From: Taenia hydatigena
Taxonomy: Eukaryota > Platyhelminthes > Cestoda > Cyclophyllidea > Taeniidae
DNA length: 64,000 nucleotides
Reading direction: 5' to 3'
NCBI GenBank assembly: GCA_036345935.2
Contig: JADWOT020000007.1
Location: 5,317,471-5,381,470 of the forward strand
A program made the position numbers and the translations under genes. Each line of letters begins with the position of its first letter. Within the stretch, counting starts at the first letter, position 1. Positions 34,116 to 45,175 of the stretch are shown in pieces. The notes under the pieces are model-generated. The model had not been told where the DNA came from, ran no database searches, and saw nothing but the letters and a program-made list of their open reading frames with translations.

Positions 34116-35103
34116 AGGTGCGCAACAATTTGTTACGCTCCCAGGCAACATGGGACTAGACACTGTAGCTGCATGTATTTGGGTACCAAATGAGGTGCCG
34201 AAGACCGGGAAGTAAAAGGCAGTTCTGTCGGAGACAAGTCTACATGGTTGTTAGCACTATTGACTCCCCAGCATTGACAGCAACACACTAATCTATTTGA
34301 AATTAATCCGACTTGAACTGAAATAAGCTAGCAAGCCTCTATTGATTAGGAACCTTAGCTGGCTTTGTGAATGATATTTTGCTTTGTGTTCTGCTGTGCT
34401 TCAACTCTTCATGTGTGCTTGGGTACAGTGCACTGTGCTACATCTAAACCGCGTTCATATGAGCGTGCGTATTTAAACAAGCTTGCGAAAATCGATGATG
34501 CTAAGCCCGCCACCTGAAAGAAGTGAGGAAATCACTGGAAGGAATTCTATATCATACCGGATGAAGGCGTCTTTGCGTGTGAGAGGTCAGTAATCATCAG
34601 GAGAAGGTACAGAAATGGATAAATAGAAAGATAGCTAGATAAAAGCAGTCTGGAAATGTAAATCAAAAGGTGCGATGTAGGCGACTAACTGCTCATGGTA
34701 CTTTTTGGCTCAGTTCAACACGTATTATTGTAAAATTAAAGAAAATACTTACGAATCAATACTGATATTGGGATAAAGCAAAGTCCCCTTGCATCTTAGC
34801 AAATAATTTGTACATCTTTCGCTCAGACTTCAACTGATATTAAAAGAGCTTTTTGCCGATTGAGCATCATGCCGCATTAGTTAAAAACACGTTTGTGCAT
34901 TTGCATTTCTAAGTGGCTGAATGGCTAGAGACAAACGCACTGCGCATCCGGTGGCAAGGTTTGTTTGAAAATACTGATAGGGGATATGGTCTTTTTCGAA
35001 GTGATTGAATATGTGAATGTGTGCATGCATTGTGGTGGAAGTAATTAATGTAGAATGATTAGTAAATGAATGAAATGCTGAAAACGAAGCTAAAATGAAA
35101 TAC

Positions 35104-35417
35104 TGGTAGAAGCATTTCTGAGTTTAAGTCTATGCTTGATGACAAGTTGCTGCCGCCGATGTCATCGCAATTATGATGTAATGGGCAATTGGTACGGAGA
35201 ACATGGCACGTAAATGCTGCCAGGTAATCATGAGAAAGTACAAACTGGAGCAAACGAAGTAATTGAATATTTAATAACCTATCGTTTCTGCAACCCTTAA
35301 TAAGCAGCGAAATTATGGGCCAGAACTTATCTGCCACTCTAGAAAGCGTTGAAGCCTCGAAATCAGAAAGTTTGTGGTTGCAATAGCTGGACTTTACGTA
35401 ATGTATGGAACACATAA
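35104..35417 (-). CDS. internal exon of helix-rich protein (HEAT-like?)
   Basis: It enters in phase 2 after ACTACTGCATGGATAG and runs 104 codons to CCA|GTATTT in phase 0. The peptide starts MCSIHYVKSSYCNHKL and contains RVADKFWPIISLLIKGCRND and RLLNIQLLRLLQFVLSHDYL, two adjacent amphipathic helices typical of alpha-solenoid (HEAT/ARM-type) proteins. The phase joins perfectly to the exon at 35,603-35,722. Family assignment beyond helical repeat is inference. Confidence 0.55.
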
Positions 35418-35602
35418 CTATCCATGCAGTAGTGGATGTGCTTAGAACCCACTGCGTTCACGTAGACAAAAGGAGCTGAATGACTTGAGAAGGCGGCACT
35501 TACAGTTTTATGTAGAGGGAATAAAATTTAGCCAGTCCGTAGTGTCGGGAAGGGAGCTCTGGATCGGTAGGTTATCGTGCAGTACCTGTAAAGGTGACTC
35601 AC

Positions 35603-35722
35603 CAAACCGTGCTTGACTACATGCAATATCCTCGATGATGAGTGACGGGATGGTTGTACTTTCGGCAGGAACTGTTGGCTTTGCTTGCCAAAATTTACCC
35701 ACAATTTGGCGGAATTTTGTTA
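35603..35722 (-). CDS. internal exon, same gene as 35,104-35,417
   Basis: Ends at G|GTGAGT in phase 1, matching the phase-2 start of the next exon across a 185-nt intron. The peptide includes QIVGKFWQAKPTVPAESTTI and PSLIIEDIACSQARF. The acceptor (CGAATTAAG) is weak. With it the exon is 120 nt (2 + 39 codons + 1), and its phase-2 entry also fits the phase-1 donor of the exon at 39,273-39,438. Confidence 0.5.
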
Positions 35723-36285
35723 CTTAATTCGATGCTTAACGCTTGCACGGGATATCATGCAATGGTTTTCACCTCTTACTTCTATGCAAGTTACGACAAA
35801 GACACTGCTTTCCTTTATGCGCATCAATGCTCTTTATTAATTAAACAGCGTTCTGTCTGCAAGCTAATAAATTGATAGGCGGCCCTCGTTGTTGTCGATT
35901 GCATAATACATCCTGATTTATTAGCCAAGGAATTTGCTTAAAGCTTGTTCCTCCATCGTCTGTTAGTCGCTGTCGCCAGAAGTTATCATTGCCTTTCATC
36001 ACAAACTATAGGTATTAATGACCAAGTCTCACAAGCTTCAACGTCACATCAGTCGTGGTTCATCCTTTTTTGTTCATTACCTTTAAGCAGATATCACGCT
36101 TAACAAAAATTAGTGAATAAGTGCAGTTTGCATCACGTTTGACTGAGCTCTACTCAAATGTATAAGGTTATTTCATAGATTCTGTCAAGTTATCAATTTG
36201 CATAGCCGTAACTCTGAAATAAAATATCAAACTAGGTGGCCTTTGGCCCGGGCTCATGAGTGAGAACATAGCAGAACTAATCAAC

Positions 36286-36495
36286 TCATTTTCTGTTTGC
36301 TAATGAAATCCTAACGTCGGCTGGAAATTCCATACTTTGCATAGAAGTATTTATAGATGCAAAACGCATAGCCATTAGTATTTGAAGAAAAGAAGACGTA
36401 TTTTTATGAATAAGAAACACTTTGAAACAAGAAAGCACGTTGGAAATACTGCTAGGCGAATGACTGGCTAGAAGGCTAGGCGTTATTTTTGTCAC
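36286..36495 (-). CDS. weak candidate exon, minus strand
   Basis: A 69-codon frame (TKITPSLLASHSPSSISNVL, then FKVFLIHKN and later FPADVRISLANRK) lies between the 39.4 and 35.7 kb exons on the same strand. It would also be entered with 2 nt, but no donor compatible with the next exon was found, so it is not placed in the gene model. Confidence 0.25.
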   Translation of the reverse strand: MTKITPSLLASHSPSSISNVLSCFKVFLIHKNTSSFLQILMAMRFASINTSMQSMEFPADVRISLANRK

Positions 36496-37359
36496 TTATC
36501 GGGTATTTTATTAACCAACATAAAAGTAGGAAGTTAAAGTATTTAAAAATTAAGGCAGGTCTGATGGTTTTTGTACTGCAAGAGTAAAAATGAAGGCGAT
36601 CATATTTCATAAGACCTGAACATTAGAGTGGATGCATTGCTCTACTGCTTTGTTAATCAAACAATCAAATGAGAATAGAATTTTGGTTAGTTTTGATCCA
36701 TATTAGTCCACTTTGATGTTAACTCGCCAGCCCATTTCTCCAATATTTAGAGAATAAATGCTATCAGTGCATACCGAATGCATATGTGTGATGCAGAGTT
36801 TACGAAGACCCCTAGTTGCCTGGTAACAAGGCCTTGCATAAGATGTTCAGATTGATACTCTGGCGAATACAAACTCCACACTCCACCGAACGTCTATACT
36901 GGATGGGTTTTAGCGCCGTGCAGCTGTGAGAATGCGCTCTCGCTCCTAAAAGACTCGCTCTTGGGCGTTCATGTTATTTTAAGATTTTGGTACTTGGTAC
37001 TTGTTTTTCTTTTCTTCGGCTTTATACTACACCTAATATCGGTAAACTTCTAAAGCAGACAATTGCTGTGTATGCAGCAAGGTGAGTTTCGACCAAAAAT
37101 ATAAATGTTGCCTTAATGGCAAAGTCTTTGATTTGAAATCGCACATGTTCAGATGCTCAACCCTTCGTCGTAAAGTTCTCGAGTGAAGATCAGAGGGATT
37201 TGGTTGTTTATTGCCCTAAATTTGGAGCATATACACTCACCCACATCACACATTTATAAAGGCAAAAAAACTCAAAATCAAATCCTGAGTGATCTTTGCG
37301 CAAGCCGTGCCGTGATCGTAAAGCTATCGCTGATTACGTCATCGATTTTCACTCTCCAG
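36496..37359. other. no gene recognised
   Basis: AT-rich sequence; part would be intron of the 39.4-35.1 kb minus-strand gene if that model holds. Confidence 0.4.
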
Positions 37360-37488
37360 CATCGACAGACAGACTCGGATCTCAACGGTTCTGTTATGTC
37401 GACGTTTGAAGCCAGTGCTTTGCAGAATGTCGTTAACGCTGCCGCTAAAGACAGCCTTTTGGATTGTGCACGTATACCATTTCCATAA
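37360..37488 (+). CDS. candidate terminal exon, unknown protein
   Basis: A strong acceptor (CATCGATTTTCACTCTCCAG) is followed in phase 0 by 42 codons and TAA. The peptide contains SDLNGSVMSTFEASALQNVV and NAAAKDSLLDCARIP. GC content rises here. An antisense frame covers the same region, but it lacks a comparable acceptor. No family recognised. Confidence 0.38.
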   Translation, partial: HRQTDSDLNGSVMSTFEASALQNVVNAAAKDSLLDCARIPFP

Positions 37489-37665
37489 GCACACTTTGCC
37501 GCGGCGTTCCTGCTAACCTTGAAGAGCACACCAGCCAAAAGGCCGCGTGAAAGCTAGATTGAACTAAAGGTGTTGCCTCTTCAATCAATCCACATCCAGC
37601 CGTCATTATTCGTTTATCCGCTTCTCTTGGCCTAATTTCTCTGCCCGTCGCTGTTTCACCCTATT

Positions 37666-38148
37666 TTGATTAAAGTAGGCATCTCGCGGTGGGGTAGACA
37701 GGTACCTGAATGCCCAAACGGTGACCGGCTCAAAGGTCAGCATCAGAAAGGAATATCAAGGAACATCGGTATCTTTTCCTTTACATGCACGGTGATGCAA
37801 GAAAATCGCCTAAGGTGGAAAGCAAAGGCGAGTGATGTCTGCTCTTGCAAAACCATCAACAAAGAATGGTGTCTAAAGCCCGCGTTAGTCGACATTGAGA
37901 GCCACCACGCGGCACGTGCAACTAATCGATTTACACGTGTCAGGCTCAAAGAGGTCAAGCATACAGCCGACCTCCAGACATGCTTCGCTGCGTATTACTT
38001 TGTCAGTGCCTCCCTTCCGCTTCGGTTTCTCCCTGCCTTCAGTCTCCATTTATCCGCTGCTTCCGTCGCCTCCATCGGCTTGTCATTCCCAATCTCCCAA
38101 CTCGCTATTCTCAGGAAATCAAAGGATTACAGCAGGCAAATATGGTAG
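37666..38148 (+). CDS. weak candidate frame, 160 codons
   Basis: A GC-richer stretch that is open for 160 codons from a TTG, without an ATG start. It includes GISRWGRQVPECPNGDRL and a Ser/Leu-rich hydrophobic end. Overlapping frames on both strands are also open, so composition may explain the length. Possible exon or UTR of a gene in this area. Confidence 0.2.
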   Translation: MIKVGISRWGRQVPECPNGDRLKGQHQKGISRNIGIFSFTCTVMQENRLRWKAKASDVCSCKTINKEWCLKPALVDIESHHAARATNRFTRVRLKEVKHTADLQTCFAAYYFVSASLPLRFLPAFSLHLSAASVASIGLSFPISQLAILRKSKDYSRQIW

Positions 38149-38735
38149 AAATTTGGAGTAGGTTTTGCTACCAATCCCTCTTCCATTCCTTATGCCATTT
38201 TCATTTTCTTCTCTTTTGCTAAATTTGCGTGCGTCATTTTGACAATATCGCATCTGATATCCAGTGCAAATCAAAAAGGAAAGGAAAGCTGTGTTTAGCC
38301 TTATTGAGTGTGACATTTAAAAAGGGAATTTAAATCCCCTCTACCAAGTTGACCTCTTCATCTTTAGCCCAGCCAAACGGCTAGATGAGTGAGTGCTGCA
38401 CCACGGCCCTATGCAGATCTTCCTAGGGTGTCCAATTCTAATCCTCCTTTCTCATTCACAAACGTCTCGCCTCTCATTCCCATAGATTCGTATTACATTT
38501 CCTCTATCTCAGCAGCTCCTTTGCCTCCTCCAGCCAATGAGACATGTTTCGCTGCGCATGCGGAAAAAATATATGTGCTGCTGGTAGCCGTCGTGATGGG
38601 AGGCAAGGATTCGTTCAAGCAATCGTTTCAAGAGGCGTCTTATGAAGATAGACTATATCTGGTTCGACGGCTCCGATAAGATTTCAAATTAGTTTTGAAT
38701 GCAAACAATGTAGTACTCTTTACGTCCTAAATGTT
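38149..38735. other. region with one weak frame
   Basis: A 96-codon plus frame (38,389-38,679) ends with SFKQSFQEASYEDRLYLVRR, which is protein-like, but its start is unclear. A strong acceptor-like TTGACCTCTTCATCTTTAG at about 38,349-38,367 is followed 21 nt later by GTGAGT, so any exon between them would be tiny. Confidence 0.25.
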
Positions 38736-38831
38736 CTAACCACCATAAGCAAAACAAAAACCGCCAAATGAACCGAGTATTTGGGCTGTGACTTCATAAA
38801 ATTCGAATGAGTATAAAATTACACACAGATT
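38736..38831 (-). CDS. candidate terminal exon, hydrophobic
   Basis: An excellent acceptor (AAACCTTCTTTTTCCAG, minus strand) precedes 31 codons and TAG in phase 0. The peptide runs NLCVILYSFEFYEVTAQILG, then SFGGFCFAYGG. It is on the same strand as, and between, the exons at 39.4 and 35.7 kb, but its phase-0 start does not accept the phase-1 donor at 39,273. It would be an alternative end or another gene. Confidence 0.35.
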   Translation of the reverse strand, partial: NLCVILYSFEFYEVTAQILGSFGGFCFAYGG

Positions 38832-39272
38832 CTGGAAAAAGAAGGTTTGTTCAAATTTGGAAGACAACGAGAATTTATTTGCTGGAATATGTTTAATTGA
38901 TTCACTAATGCATGATGCATCATCCACCGGTATGATCCAAAATTAAGTATTACTTGGATGTAGGAGTTACGTTTTACTGCGGGCAATTACACGGAATAAG
39001 ACGCCGATTAATGCATCGAAGTTATTAATGTCCAGTATGCTTCATCGGCTAACAGTAGCGGCAGAACGTTAAAGTAAGCACTGTGACGACTTCTTCCACT
39101 CGTATTCATTAGAAATTTAATGCATATATGCACTTCCGCAAGAAGCGAAACAGGTAGCATAGGCAGTTGCGAAATTGAGAAAATTTAGCTGAGGGCGTGA
39201 TTAGAGGCTAATGAGCACAAACACTAGACTTGCCAATATTTAATGGGCACAAGTAGTGACACAAACGCTTAC

Positions 39273-39438
39273 CCAAGATCTGCACAAGCAAGTGTGCCAC
39301 ACAGGAAACAGGCAAAAGCGACTCTAACAAAGGTAAAGTTATCCATAAGTTATCCAAGTGTGATTTTAATCCCATTGAAAATACATGCCGCATATATAAA
39401 AGCCCATACTTAATGCCGAAGAGGCATGTTAAATTAAA
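39273..39438 (-). CDS. internal exon of helix-rich protein
   Basis: The acceptor GAATCTATCTGTGTAG is followed by 55 codons plus 1 nt in phase 0 and a GG|GTAAGC donor. The peptide includes GLKSHLDNLWITLPLLESLL and PVSCVAHLLVQIL, paired amphipathic helices. Its phase-1 exit is compatible with the exon at 35,603-35,722 about 3.5 kb downstream on the minus strand. That exon and 35,104-35,417 also encode helices, so one alpha-solenoid gene is a reasonable inference. Confidence 0.5.
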
Positions 39439-40559
39439 CTACACAGATAGATTCAAAATACATAATGTAACGCAGTGTTGACAGGTGTATGCATCATTGT
39501 GCACACTTACGATTTGTTAGGTTCCTTCCTCCATACATCTGCACTCTTAACTTGCACCGATGGATTGCGCTCCCTGTCTACGACGTTATGCACGCGGAAA
39601 TTGCTGCACTGTACGGCATTTAGCTAGCCACTAACAATTTTACCGAAGCAAGAACGGAACTAGAATGCTGCGTCGAGTGTGCATTTATCTCCGTTTTCAG
39701 TGGCATCATTTAGGGTTTAGCTCAGCCATCAGCTCAGCCAAGAGGTCTCGGACTGGAACGTGTTCCATTTCCAAAGAAGTGGAGTGATATGCAGAGAAGC
39801 AATCTCAGTCAAGGTGAAGTTCATTGATAAACATACCATCCAAGTTAGCTGATCGACATTAAGCTAAAAGGTGACGTGGGCTGCATATGAATACAGTGTT
39901 CGTAGCATAATCTTTATTACCACGTAATGAATCCACAGCAGGTGGTCTTGCCGATTGCATTGATCCACTGACCAACTAACCTTCAAAGCAGATGGGTTGG
40001 CAGAGAGGCGTTTTAAGTTTGCATCACGTTTCCTCTCGCCTCTGTCGCACTTCTTCCAACTCCAAATAAAATGTTTGATGGCTTTTCGATCCTGTTACTG
40101 CAGCGTGTTCAAGAGGTTCGCAGGGTCGTGAATTTGATTTTGACTGCTCACTTGTCACCCAAAATATATGCTTGCACATGAACAGCACCTACTTACCTAG
40201 GAAAATCGTAAGCAACCAAGAAGCATATAAGCGAAAGACAAAGTGATTATGCAATTTGATAACTAAGCGCGTCGAAAAGCTTTGGCATTTCCAAATAATG
40301 ATCGAACACACAATGCAAATAAATCCTCTAATTTTATTCCTAACACAGGCAAAAGAGTTGGCCACAAAGTAAAATGTTGACTATCATGTGTTGGTAGCAA
40401 ATTGTAAATGAACACGATGTTGGGTTGGGAGTAACTTTTACCGGACCAGCGAGAAATATGCGGTAAAGTAAGAAAATCTCACCATCGCAAGACGAGCCGG
40501 CTGCGATGAAGCAGTTATCTGTTTTAAAGAAAGTGCGTTGTCAAAAATTCTTATGTTAA
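39439..40559. other. no gene recognised
   Basis: Unique AT-rich sequence upstream of the old inverted duplication. Confidence 0.45.
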
Positions 40560-41200
40560 ACGCTACACTTTCAACAGTGTCCTGTGTCCTGATAAATAAT
40601 TTACCCTTGCGATCGGATCATGATGCAGCGACCCAATCAACTCCAGTGAAAGCATCTTACACAGCATCAAAGTCTTTATGCAACAGCACAAATAAAATGA
40701 ACGGCACTTTTGCGTGCTCAAATATTCATGCTGTGTCTCATAAAAAGATGCAGCGCCAACATCTAAAGTCCTCAACTGCGCAATAATATGCAAATCATGT
40801 CCTACAGGCGTTAGCAAGTAGGTTGAATGCCTACGCATTCAGGAGAATGAGATTAATCCCCAATGTAGGTTTGTTAGCTGGCGGACCAGCAACTTAGTAA
40901 AAGCACCTGTTTAACATTGCTTTAATTGTCTGCAATCCAGCCTAGAAATTTGCATTGTTTTATATTTGCCACTCCAACGGGCAAGTCGCAAAGCTCATCA
41001 AACTTGAGCTGATGTCCTCTTAATCGACTAACGTTTGGAGAGTGTAAAGTAGACCGCTTCAAGGCGAAACCGATGTTGCCTCATCTCAAAATCGCCTTTA
41101 TTTGGTCTTCTTTGGAAAATTCGGATTAAATCCGAACGTTATCAAACAGTAAATAACCCCACAATAACAGGTTCTTCAATTTCAAGACGTCATTCTACAT
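40560..41200 (+). pseudogene. E2 segment, decayed left copy
   Basis: Aligns with the open E2 exon at 46,312-46,617 (minus strand). Shared peptide pieces include SHKKMQ-Q-K-STA and RLIPNV, but this copy has stops (TAA after STAQ) and shifts, so it is a relic. Downstream non-coding sequence is also shared with the other copy. Confidence 0.5.
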
Positions 41201-42390
41201 TAAAACATTCGAAAGAACACCTATAGTTTGATGTCAATTTATGCGAAACCAAGCTCAGTTCCCTTCCGATATACGCCTAATAGCATAGGAGGAGAAAAGA
41301 TATAACGAGAAATCACATGGATTTGTCAATGTCATATTTTTTTATTTCAAAGGAAAATGTGTTGCTTAAGCACAAGTATCAAGTACTCTGCGCACCCACA
41401 GAGGCCCGTGCGATGTTTAATCTTGAATCAAGTTCGTTTTGCGCGATGGCCACAGAGCGATACACGAGGGCACCGTTGTGACTAATAAGAGTGTGCGACC
41501 GCAATGCGATTATATTTGTTTCATACATGTAGAGAGTGTAGTAGCGAAGTTGGGAACAGAGGAGCTGTGTCTCCATGACTGCGAACAAAATGTCAGCAGA
41601 TTTAGCGGTCCGTAGGAAAAGAGTCGACCATGTCTTGGAGTAAAGTCAAGCATTTAGTATCATGGACTATTTGGCACATGGCATAAGCGAGCAACCATGT
41701 GTGCGTTAGAATTGCAATTAAAAGTTATTATTACTGCCTAAAAGACTTTTGTACTTATACGCGGGGAATGATTTATGCGATGAAAAGAAGGAATAACTGA
41801 CCATGCTAGGTGAATGGCTCAAATTTGGCCTTGGAGAAGACATCCTTCATAAACAGAAAGATATGAACCCCATATGTTACTCATCGCTTGACAAGCATAA
41901 GGCACCTGTGGTTCTGTTTTGAAATCACTTGTTGCATGAATAAATTGCATAAACTTTTAGTGTATTGCTTTTTAATATCTACTATGGAAGCTATTCAACA
42001 GTTCGCAGAATGTCGTCATAGATCAGGTCATCATAAATATTTTTAAGCTTGGTAAGTTCTACTCCATATGACATGGAGACAAGCCCAGCGAATTATCTCT
42101 GCATAATTGATCATAAATTTGTTCTGTCGCCTGTTACACCAAATGCACCATCTACGAGGAAACTTGGAGAAAGGGCGAAAGTGAAAGCCACCCATGGCTT
42201 GGAATGTCTTCTGCATACAGTCCACATTTGGAAAAGGATGTATCATTTCCCACATCATGCCAGTCACAGCAAGTGCTTGCTCAGGCGTAGTAACATCATC
42301 TAGGGCAATTAGGTGTCCACAATTCCGACTCCCCGAAATCCGAGGAATCAAGGTCCATAGTGACGCAGTCATAACTAATAAAACACATTT
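40560..42390. repeat. left arm of an old, diverged inverted duplication
   Basis: Blocks in this arm reappear in reverse complement and opposite order at 44,910-46,680. Examples are AAGATGCAG-GCCAA near 40,745 with 46,490; GACCATGCT with its mirror near 45,415; AGATT-AGCGGTC near 41,597 with 45,610; and the E1 segment near 42,000 with 45,270. The axis is about 43.6 kb. Divergence is substantial, with many substitutions and small indels, so the event is old. Confidence 0.65.
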
Positions 42391-42417
42391 ACCATCTGAA
42401 GTTTTGTAAGTTCTCAA
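41910..42417 (-). pseudogene. E1 segment, copy A (truncated)
   Basis: The minus-strand sequence matches the 3' part of the E1 exon at 44,426-45,175: SRNCGHLIALDDVTTPEQAL, AVTGMMWEMIHPFPNVDCMQ, and FSKFPRRW. A one-base difference near its start and a two-base difference after FPRRW change the frame relative to copy C. Homology to copy C begins at TTATGACTGCGTCA, right after a TTTTATTAG that could be a splice acceptor. Copy A is nearly identical to copy B. Confidence 0.6.
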
Positions 42418-42774
42418 TGTTATTCACTTAAACTCATGCCGTCTTCGTTCACATACTGACCGATCAAGGCAACACCACTCGTCATACGCAATTTTTATAG
42501 TGGTTTAGAGTGCATTCACCCGTGCATTGCATCAGTCGTTTCGAGATCGAGGCACAACTGTAGACAAGTGTTAGATGGTTAATCGCCACGAATAAACTTA
42601 GCGGGTATTTAAGGCGGAGTAATAACAAAGCATGCTTAAAAATGCGAACAGGAACACATAAGCTTGTCTATACTGTGGAGTTAGGCACTGGGCTATATTC
42701 GTTTGTGGATTGTGTACGCACTTTATGCCGCATATTGACAGGCTGACCGTCATTTCTTTGTTCGAATATTTTGC

Positions 42775-43011
42775 CTAATTACTAGGAAATCGGGTAGGAA
42801 TTCGTCTTCTGTAATAAATAATCTTAGCAAGTTTTAAACGTGGCTTAAATTGCATGGAAGGCCTAATGACTGAATCACGGCACAATTGCCATGCAATTAA
42901 ATAGCAGCATGGATTCTGTTTCTTTGCATTCAAGAATTGAGGGTCCATCACACCTAAATACGCTTTTAGTTGATAAATAGCGGCAGACATCTGCTTTACC
43001 AAGTGGTGTGG
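42775..43011 (-). CDS. terminal exon, unknown protein
   Basis: The acceptor TGTCTGCTTTTAG (minus strand) precedes 78 codons and TAA in phase 0. The peptide includes HLVKQMSAAIYQLKAYLGVM and QNPCCYLIAWQLCRDSVI, with a basic C-terminus (YYRRRIPTRFPSN). It sits inside the spacer of the old inverted duplication and has no mirror copy. No family recognised. Confidence 0.5.
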   Translation of the reverse strand, partial: PHHLVKQMSAAIYQLKAYLGVMDPQFLNAKKQNPCCYLIAWQLCRDSVIRPSMQFKPRLKLAKIIYYRRRIPTRFPSN

Positions 43012-43760
43012 CTAAAAGCAGACATAGTTTGAACTGCACGTAGAAATTGGCACACTCTATAGAGGGTTATTGCTTACTCTCTGTTTTCATCCTATAGCTA
43101 TCAGATTTGATGTTAAAAGCCTTACAGCCCTCTAAAATCGGTTATGTCAGGATAGTGCACTAAGCCTCTCGCAATACCATTTGAAGAAGCAGTTTGACAT
43201 CACACTTGCCATTGAATAGTCTTTAAAGTTTCAAGTGTCTCTTCAGGAGGGAAAGTAAACTTCCTGACTAATGGTGTGATTAAATGAATATCAGGAGTCG
43301 TTGAGCATGCGCGTCAACCGCAATAATTGCGCTTACTCATCACCCTATTCTATCCACCCTATGTATTCTAAGGCTAGTCGATTTCATCTGCCCGTCAAGC
43401 TTTTGCATACATGGATAGCGAGAATATGGCTTCCCGATTTTTAATCAAGCCTACTTAATCTTAAATTACATGCCAATAATTTTGTCATGCACTCATAATT
43501 CAGGGGTCAGCGACTCATAGTGGGTGATGACCCAAACAGTTGAGCTGATGCTTCGCCTCCATCTCCATACAGTTGGAAAATAATCAGACTTTGCTGGCAA
43601 ACCGGCATTAACAATTAGTCTATCCCCTTTCAAGGCATGTTCAAGTCGTCTAGATCGTAAAAGCGCCGTTATCCTCTTCAGTGCCGCCTTAAAGACTATT
43701 CATCATACTTTTGAGACCTTTTGAAAAATGACGATTTTACCATGGGCGCAACGTTGGAGT

Positions 43761-44101
43761 GGTTCTGTTCTGAAATCACTTGTTGCATGAATAAATTGCA
43801 TAAACTTTTAGTGTATTGCTTTTTAATATCTACTATGGAAGCTATTCAACAGTTCGCAGAATGTCGTCATAGATCAGGTCATCATAAATATTTTTAAGTG
43901 CGGTAAGTTCTACTCCATATGACATGGAGACAAGCCCATCGAATTATCGCCGCACAATCGATCATAAATTTGTTCTGTCGCCTGTTACACCAAATGCGTC
44001 ATCTACGAGGAAACTTGGAGTAAGGGAGAAAGTGAAAGCCACTCATGGCTTGGAATGTCTTCTGCATACAGTCCACATTTGGAAAAGGATGTATCATTTC
44101 C
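43761..44101 (-). pseudogene. E1 segment, copy B (truncated)
   Basis: Nearly identical to the start of copy A for about 340 bp, including the shared downstream non-coding flank (TTGCATGAATAAATTGCATA on the plus strand). The homology stops abruptly after AAGGATGTATCATTTCC. It lies in the same orientation as copy A, 1.85 kb away, so it arose by a later direct duplication or copy-paste event. Confidence 0.6.
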
Positions 44102-44425
44102 GAAATACATAAACGTGTAAGTTCGTCTGCAGAGCTGGCTGCTAGGAACTTCACGCATCCCTTCAAACACGCCTGAATAGCACTTGAGAATCTTAGTTTG
44201 TTAATAGACTTTGCCGGTTGGCTGGGTAAGAGAAGTGATTAGGACTGGCTGGTGACCTCGTGTCGCCTGAGTAGAGCTCATTAGGGTGGTTTACGCCAGA
44301 TTTTGCGTCGTAATGTCTCGGGTAGGTTCGATTTATTCTGCATCCGCTGTGAGAATTTATCGTTTCTTTGACACGCATATTCTTTGCGAATGTCACTGAA
44401 AGACACCTTTGACTGCACTTTTTAG

Positions 44426-45175
44426 GAGGGACCAGCTAATCCACCACCGAATCAAGACCCTCCGGCCCAAGTTCCTGGTAGCAACGACAGTGTAAATTAC
44501 ATGAAATGGTTGGATGAGGAGCTCTGTTTCATGCTTTTTGATGAAATCTTCCGAACCAGTCCCTATATTTTGCCTGAAGCGATCGGTTATTACAACAAAG
44601 TAGAGGAATTCTTTCGTGAACTTGCGTCGGAAGAGTTTTCTGCTGATTCACAAGCTCCCATTACCTGTGCGATCACCACGCCATGTCGCTGTACAAGAAA
44701 ACCACCGTATGTAGTGAGACGATACAAATGCGATTTGCAAGTATTACATAATTCTCCCCCGACTCGTCTCTGGCTGGACGTGTCATCGGATATCCCGTAC
44801 TTCTCAAGTCAGTGGAATCAATATTTGAGGGCAACAGGTAGCACTTTAGTGAACACATGTGAATGGTGTGAAAGGGATTCAGAAGAAGGTCAGAGGATGC
44901 GGCTGAGCGATTATGACTGCGTCATTCTATACCTTGATTACTCGGATATAGGAAGTCGGAATTGTGGACACCTAATTGCTCTAGGTGATATTATTAGGCC
45001 TGAGCAAACACTTGCTGTGACTGGCATGATGTGGGAACTGATACATCCTTTTCCAAATGTGGACTGCATGCAGAAGACGTTCCAAGCCTTGGGCGGCTTT
45101 CGCTTTCCCCCCTTCTCCAAGTTTCCTCGTAGATGGCGCATTTTTGGTGCAACAGGCGACAGAATAAATTTATGA
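44426..45175 (+). CDS. E1 exon, copy C, 249 codons, unknown protein
   Basis: After the acceptor CTTTGACTGCACTTTTTAG the frame is open from 44,426, in phase 0, to a TGA at 45,173-45,175: 249 codons, the longest in the window. It starts with a proline-rich stretch (EGPANPPPNQDPPAQVPG), then MKWLDEELCFMLFDEIFRTS, a Cys-rich middle (TCEWCERD) and SRNCGHLIALGDIIRPEQ. The TGA at the end is shared by copies A and B. Codons after the TGA stay open in the same frame for 36 more residues (FAGLVSMSYGVEL, NIYDDL), so a recent stop or a splice is possible. Not a family I recognise; probably the parent of copies A and B. Confidence 0.55.
   Translation, partial: EGPANPPPNQDPPAQVPGSNDSVNYMKWLDEELCFMLFDEIFRTSPYILPEAIGYYNKVEEFFRELASEEFSADSQAPITCAITTPCRCTRKPPYVVRRYKCDLQVLHNSPPTRLWLDVSSDIPYFSSQWNQYLRATGSTLVNTCEWCERDSEEGQRMRLSDYDCVILYLDYSDIGSRNCGHLIALGDIIRPEQTLAVTGMMWELIHPFPNVDCMQKTFQALGGFRFPPFSKFPRRWRIFGATGDRINL

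Larger units (their letters stand above)
33680..35050. repeat. tRNA-pair repeat, copy 3
   Basis: It carries the same blocks as copies 1 and 2: Met-type relic (minus), GATGAGCTTCAGCAGTCACATAA, a GA-rich stretch, GTATTGTGTGGCACAATGCGGC, a Glu-type relic, GTGCGCAACAATTTGTTACGC, and near its end GCGCATCCGGTGGCAAGGTT. It is the longest copy, and its end abuts the exon at 35,104-35,417. Confidence 0.6.

Noticed and set aside
40563..40838. 91-codon minus-strand frame MRRHSTYLLTPVGHDL...
   Set aside because: It is antisense to the E2 relic; the E2 direction is supported by similarity to the open copy at 46.3 kb.
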